Below, one piece after another: positions 5,111-8,373 of a DNA stretch of 8,373 bases. The notes under the pieces were generated by a model. The model was not told the DNA's origin. It made no database searches and saw nothing but the letters and a program-made list of their open reading frames with translations. The first letter of the stretch is position 1, and every line of letters starts with the position of its first letter. Source of the stretch: Sphingobacterium thalpophilum (GTDB lineage Bacteria; Bacteroidota; Bacteroidia; Flavobacteriales; Flavobacteriaceae); contig CALPOS020000082.1 of assembly GCA_943325255.2 (NCBI GenBank), positions 1 through 8,373 on the forward strand, given 5' to 3'. The position numbers and the translations under genes are program-made.

Positions 5111-7243
5111 TTACTTTTTGATTTTTTCTAAATCTAATAAAAAAGTAAATTCTTTCGCAACTTCTTTTAAGGCCTCAAATCGACCTGAAGCACCGCCATG
5201 ACCCGCATCCATGTTAGTGTCGAGAAATAACTGTTTATCATTTGTTTTTATGACTCTTAATTTTGCTACCCATTTTGCTGGTTCCCAATATTGTACCTGC
5301 GAGTCATGCAATCCAGTAGCAACATACATGTTTGGATAGTCATGCGCTTTGACATTGTCATAAGGTGAATACGAAAGCATATAATCATAATACTTTTTGA
5401 CATTTGGATTGCCCCATTCATCATATTCACCAGTGGTTAAAGGAATAGAATCATCGAGCATTGTCGTCATAACATCAACAAAAGGAACTTGAGCAATGAC
5501 ACCATTATATAATTGTGGCGCCATATTCACAATTGCGCCCATCAACAAACCGCCTGCCGAGCCACCTTCTGCATATAAATGTTCCGCCGAAGTAAACTTC
5601 TCTGCAATAACATATTTTGAACAGTCGATAAAATCGGTAAAAGTGTTTTTCTTTTTTAATAATTTTCCATCTTCATACCATTGTCTTCCTAAATCTTCTC
5701 CACCCCGAATATGTGCAATTGCGTAGATGAATCCACGGTCTAATAAAGATAACCGTGTAGTTGAAAAATACGGATCCATTGAAATTCCATACGAACCATA
5801 GGCATATAACAACAATGGATTCTTGCCATCTTTCTTGATTCCTTTTCGATAAACCATAGAAATAGGTACTTTAGTCCCATCGGTTGCAGTAGCCCAAACG
5901 CGTTCTTCGGTGTAATTATTCTTATCAAATTTTCCACCTAAGACTTGTTGTTCTTTTTTAATTTCTTTGGTTTTGGTTTTCATGTTGAAGTCGATTACCG
6001 AAGAAGGTGTCGCCAACGACTGATAGCCATAACGCAAAACATCCGTATCGAAATCTACATTGGTTGTCGTATAACATGTATAAGTTTCGATTTCAAAAGG
6101 CAAGTAATACTCTCCTTTCCCACTCCACGGCATGATGCGAATTTTGTTCAATCCATTGCTGCGTTCAGAAACCACTAAATAATCTTTAAAAATGTCTATT
6201 CCTTCCATTAGAACGTCTGAGCGATGTGGAATTAAATCAACCCAATTCTCTTGAGAGGCATTGTTTTCATTGACTTTCATCAACTTAAAATTGGTTGCTT
6301 TATCCTTATTGGTTACGACGTAAAAACTATCGCCATAATGAGAAATCGAATACTCCAATCCGCGAACTCTTTTTTGAAAAATTTTGAATTTGCTATCGGG
6401 TTCATCCGCCAAAATCGTTTGATATTCGTCGGTCAGCGTACTTCCACTGGCAATGGTAATATACTTTTTCGATTTGCTCTTCGATACAGAAACATTAAAG
6501 GTATCGTCTTTTTCAAAATAGACTACTTCATCTTTATCAGTTGATAAACCCATTTTGTGTTTATATACTTTATCCGAACGCAACGTCTTTTCATCCTGCT
6601 TCGTATAGAAAATAGTTTTGTTGTCATTAGCCCAAACCGCATTTCCCGTCGTTTGCTCTACTTTGTCGGATAAAATTTCTCCCGTCGCTAAATTTTTGAT
6701 TTGCATCGAATAAATTCTTCTCCCAATGACGTCCGTACAAAAAATTGCCAATTGGTTGTCATTACTGATACTAACGCCACCCAATTGAAAGTATTTGTGG
6801 CCTTTCGCCATTTCATTGCAATTGAACATGATCTCTTCGGCAGCATCTAAACTTCCTTTCTTTCTGGAATAAATTGGATAATCTTGCCCTTTTTCAAATC
6901 GAGTGATATAGTAATAACCATTATATAAGTATGGAACCGATTCGTCGTCTTCTTTGATTCGACCTTTCATTTCCTCAAACAAGGCGGTTTGAAAATCCTT
7001 AGTAGATGCAGTAACGGTATGATAATAATCATTCTCTTTATTCAAATAATCGATAACTTCTGGATTCTCCCGATCATTGAGCCAAAAATAATTATCGATT
7101 CTAACATCTCCATGTTTTTCAAGTTTCTTTGGTTTTACTGGGGCAATTGGCGCTTTTGGATTTAACATTGTTTCGTTTTTGTTTTGAGAAAAAGACGTTG
7201 CAAAAATAGTACAAAGGCAACAGATAAAAATTGTATTTTTCAT
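5111..7243 (-). CDS. Secreted S9 family serine peptidase, oligopeptidase B-like
   Basis: The 710-residue product is a prolyl-oligopeptidase family (S9A) enzyme: an N-terminal seven-bladed beta-propeller (roughly residues 75-430) and an alpha/beta-hydrolase catalytic domain (roughly 445-705). The catalytic triad is visible: S562 in GGSAGG, D647 in GLHDSQVQYWEPAKW and H682 in DAGHGGASGR. The last two contexts are typical of oligopeptidase B, which cuts short peptides after arginine or lysine. The acidic GEYDEWGNP (605-613) fits the region tied to basic P1 specificity in that group. The N-terminus MKNTIFICCLCTIFATSFSQ is a signal peptide, probably cut after S19, so the enzyme should leave the cytoplasm; classical oligopeptidase B has none. 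The cysteines at 8, 9 and 11 are too early to be a lipobox. The probable role is peptide degradation for nutrition. It is divergent from ybaB across 71 bp. Confidence 0.93.
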   Translation of the reverse strand: MKNTIFICCLCTIFATSFSQNKNETMLNPKAPIAPVKPKKLEKHGDVRIDNYFWLNDRENPEVIDYLNKENDYYHTVTASTKDFQTALFEEMKGRIKEDDESVPYLYNGYYYITRFEKGQDYPIYSRKKGSLDAAEEIMFNCNEMAKGHKYFQLGGVSISNDNQLAIFCTDVIGRRIYSMQIKNLATGEILSDKVEQTTGNAVWANDNKTIFYTKQDEKTLRSDKVYKHKMGLSTDKDEVVYFEKDDTFNVSVSKSKSKKYITIASGSTLTDEYQTILADEPDSKFKIFQKRVRGLEYSISHYGDSFYVVTNKDKATNFKLMKVNENNASQENWVDLIPHRSDVLMEGIDIFKDYLVVSERSNGLNKIRIMPWSGKGEYYLPFEIETYTCYTTTNVDFDTDVLRYGYQSLATPSSVIDFNMKTKTKEIKKEQQVLGGKFDKNNYTEERVWATATDGTKVPISMVYRKGIKKDGKNPLLLYAYGSYGISMDPYFSTTRLSLLDRGFIYAIAHIRGGEDLGRQWYEDGKLLKKKNTFTDFIDCSKYVIAEKFTSAEHLYAEGGSAGGLLMGAIVNMAPQLYNGVIAQVPFVDVMTTMLDDSIPLTTGEYDEWGNPNVKKYYDYMLSYSPYDNVKAHDYPNMYVATGLHDSQVQYWEPAKWVAKLRVIKTNDKQLFLDTNMDAGHGGASGRFEALKEVAKEFTFLLDLEKIKK

Positions 7244-7278
7244 TGATTAATTTGTAAAATTACTTGCTCGCAATTTAG

Positions 7279-7286
7279 TACTTTTG
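7279..7286 (+). promoter_or_regulatory. -7 promoter element of ybaB (TACTTTTG)
   Basis: TACTTTTG is an exact TAnnTTTG match, ending 28 bases before the ybaB ATG and identical to the element before yebC. A TTTG at 7251-7254 could be the -33 element with a 24-base spacer, slightly long. The same 71-bp gap must also hold the promoter of the divergent S9 peptidase gene. The best minus-strand candidate there is TAATTTTA at 7255-7262, with one mismatch to consensus. Confidence 0.5.
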
Positions 7287-7314
7287 CCATGTATTAATCA
7301 TAATAATTATCAAT

Positions 7315-7641
7315 ATGTTTGGAGATTTAATGGGAATGATGGGCAAAATGAAAGAAACCCAAGAGAAAGTGGCACAAACTAAAAAAAGATTGGACACTAT
7401 TTTTATCGATGAGCACAGTACTGACCAATTATTGAAAGTCTCCATTTCCGCCAATAATCAAATAAAGTCAGTTAGCATTGACGACGCTTTACTCCAAGAC
7501 AAAGAGCAATTAGAAGATTATTTGATTCTAGTCATCAACAAAGCCATCGAAAAAGCAACTGCAGTTCACCAAACCGAAATCGACGCCGTTTCTAAAATGG
7601 ATCTTCCAATGATTCCCGGAATGGAAGACATGTTCAAATAA
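7315..7641 (+). CDS. ybaB: YbaB/EbfC family nucleoid-associated protein
   Basis: YbaB/EbfC proteins are small dimeric DNA-binding proteins counted among nucleoid-associated factors. The 108-residue product has the family layout. A methionine-rich start, MFGDLMGMMGKMKETQEK, leads into a first helix. Then comes a strand region, LLKVSISANNQIKSVSIDD (about residues 39-57), where the family usually has V-x-V-x-x-x-G-x-x-x-v-x-I-d. A second long helix, DYLILVINKAIEKATAVHQ (about 68-86), is followed by a methionine/proline-rich tail, MIPGMEDMFK. In many bacteria ybaB sits between dnaX and recR; neither is here. The gene has its own -7 element and no Shine-Dalgarno. Its stop codon is directly followed, with no spacer, by the stop codon of the convergent ltaE gene, so there is no room for a terminator between them. 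Confidence 0.9.
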   Translation: MFGDLMGMMGKMKETQEKVAQTKKRLDTIFIDEHSTDQLLKVSISANNQIKSVSIDDALLQDKEQLEDYLILVINKAIEKATAVHQTEIDAVSKMDLPMIPGMEDMFK

Positions 7642-8373
7642 CTACAACTCCATTTTTTCCAACGTTTCCAACACGTACGAATGCATCACTTCTCGGTAAT
7701 CGAGATGCGTTACCATTCGCAATGTATTTTTAGCCAATAAACTAATCGCAATGCCTTTTTGCGCCAGTTTCTCGATAACTTGTTTGTCGTTAAGATCCGA
7801 TTTTACTGCAAAAACAACAATATTGGTTTCTACCGGTTCTACTTTTGAAACCCACGAGCAAGATGCTAATTTCGCGCCTAATTCCTTCGCTCTTCTGTGG
7901 TCATCTTCTAGCCTGTTGATGTTGTTTTGCAAAGCGTAGATTCCAGCTGCGGCCAAGTAACCCGATTGACGCATATTGCCACCAAATATTTTACGGATTC
8001 GAAGTGCTTTTTTCATTGTTTCCGCATCAGAAAGTAATACAGAACCAATCGGCGCGCCCAATCCTTTTGAGAAACAAACCGAAATCGTATCGAACATTTC
8101 ACCATATTGCTTCGGCTGTTGCTTTTTGGCAATGAGCGCATTCCATAATCTGGCGCCGTCTAAGTGATACTTTAGGTTGTGATCGGTACAAACTTGCTTA
8201 ATTTTTTGCAATTCTTCTATTTCATAACAAGCGCCACCGCCTTTATTTGTAGTATTTTCGATGCCAACCATTTTAGATAAAGGGGTGTGATAAAACTCAG
8301 GGTCATTAATTCCGTTTTTGACTTGCTCAACATTAATTAAACCGCGATTTCCGTCCAATAAGTTGAAGTTCAC
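7642..8373 (-). CDS. ltaE: Low-specificity L-threonine aldolase, 3' part (5' end outside window)
   Basis: This PLP enzyme of the beta-eliminating lyase/aspartate aminotransferase fold cleaves L-threonine and allo-threonine to glycine and acetaldehyde. The frame is open to the right edge; the GTG there is in-frame coding and not a start. About 244 of an expected 340 residues are visible. Recognisable blocks, numbered from the edge, are IENTTNKGGGACY (38-50), HLDGARLWNA (70-79, with D72 expected to contact the pyridine nitrogen), FSKGLGAPIGS (101-111, with K103 the PLP lysine) and GGNMRQSGYLAAAGIYAL (131-148). The C-terminal THLD (222-225) is also a family-typical block. The N-terminal third, with part of the PLP-phosphate site, is missing only because of the window edge. 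The gene ends immediately against ybaB. A glycine-forming function fits loosely with thrC and gcvT nearby, but these are separate transcription units. Confidence 0.94.
   Translation of the reverse strand: MNFNLLDGNRGLINVEQVKNGINDPEFYHTPLSKMVGIENTTNKGGGACYEIEELQKIKQVCTDHNLKYHLDGARLWNALIAKKQQPKQYGEMFDTISVCFSKGLGAPIGSVLLSDAETMKKALRIRKIFGGNMRQSGYLAAAGIYALQNNINRLEDDHRRAKELGAKLASCSWVSKVEPVETNIVVFAVKSDLNDKQVIEKLAQKGIAISLLAKNTLRMVTHLDYREVMHSYVLETLEKMEL

Noticed and set aside
6251..6544. 97-codon open frame antisense to the S9 peptidase gene
   Set aside because: It lies wholly inside a well-supported gene, has no recognisable domain and reads like a reverse-strand shadow of coding sequence; the same holds for 4141-4347, 4354-4554, 5496-5726 and 5945-6178.
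7187..7243. Lipoprotein signal in the S9 peptidase (cysteines 8, 9 and 11)
   Set aside because: The cysteines are too close to the N-terminus, before any full hydrophobic stretch, to be a lipobox; a signal peptidase I site after S19 fits better.
8371..8373. GTG at the right edge as the start of ltaE
   Set aside because: The visible protein begins in the middle of the conserved domain and lacks about a third of the usual length, so the GTG is an internal valine codon.
1..8373. CRISPR arrays, tRNA or rRNA genes, transposases, phage or defence genes
   Set aside because: I looked on both strands and saw no regularly spaced repeats, no cloverleaf-like gene and no such protein families.

Overview
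The window is AT-rich and looks like chromosomal DNA of a Bacteroidota bacterium, most likely a member of the Flavobacteriaceae close to Flavobacterium. Three things point there. The protein sequences have a flavobacterial flavour (for example the GcvT, YebC and prolyl-oligopeptidase family N-termini). No start codon is preceded by a Shine-Dalgarno sequence. Several genes have the Bacteroidota -7 promoter element TAnnTTTG just upstream. Everything coding is a recognisable chromosomal enzyme or a small housekeeping factor. I see no phage, plasmid, transposase, CRISPR or defence gene.

Layout, left to right. The 3' two thirds of threonine synthase (thrC, +) runs in from the left edge and overlaps the 3' end of a convergent NAD(P)H-hydrate dehydratase gene (nnrD, -) by 12 bp. 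A gene-free stretch of 318 bp (1689-2006) separates the divergent nnrD and gcvT genes. It holds a structured intergenic element of a type I recognise as dispersed in flavobacterial genomes, apparently split by an insert carrying a cUUCGg hairpin. Next come gcvT (+, glycine cleavage aminomethyltransferase) and yebC (+, YebC/PmpR/TACO1 family), the latter with its own -7 element. A strong bidirectional terminator follows.

On the minus strand lie a secreted oligopeptidase B-like S9 serine peptidase gene (5111-7243) and, 74 bp downstream of it, a cystathionine beta-synthase/cysteine synthase-like PLP enzyme gene (3996-5036). The peptidase gene is divergent from ybaB (+, nucleoid-associated EbfC/YbaB family). 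ybaB abuts, with no gap, the 3' end of a low-specificity L-threonine aldolase gene (ltaE, -) that leaves the window on the right.

Functional reading. Four of the eight genes handle threonine, glycine or sulfur amino acids: ThrC makes threonine, LtaE splits it to glycine and acetaldehyde, GcvT feeds glycine carbon into tetrahydrofolate, and the PLP enzyme acts on serine- or cysteine-type substrates. The genes sit in separate transcription units, so this is loose neighbourhood at most. NnrD repairs damaged NAD(P)H; YebC and YbaB are small factors acting on translation or transcription and on DNA. I found no convincing undescribed multi-gene system; the most interesting non-coding signal is the 1761-1920 element.
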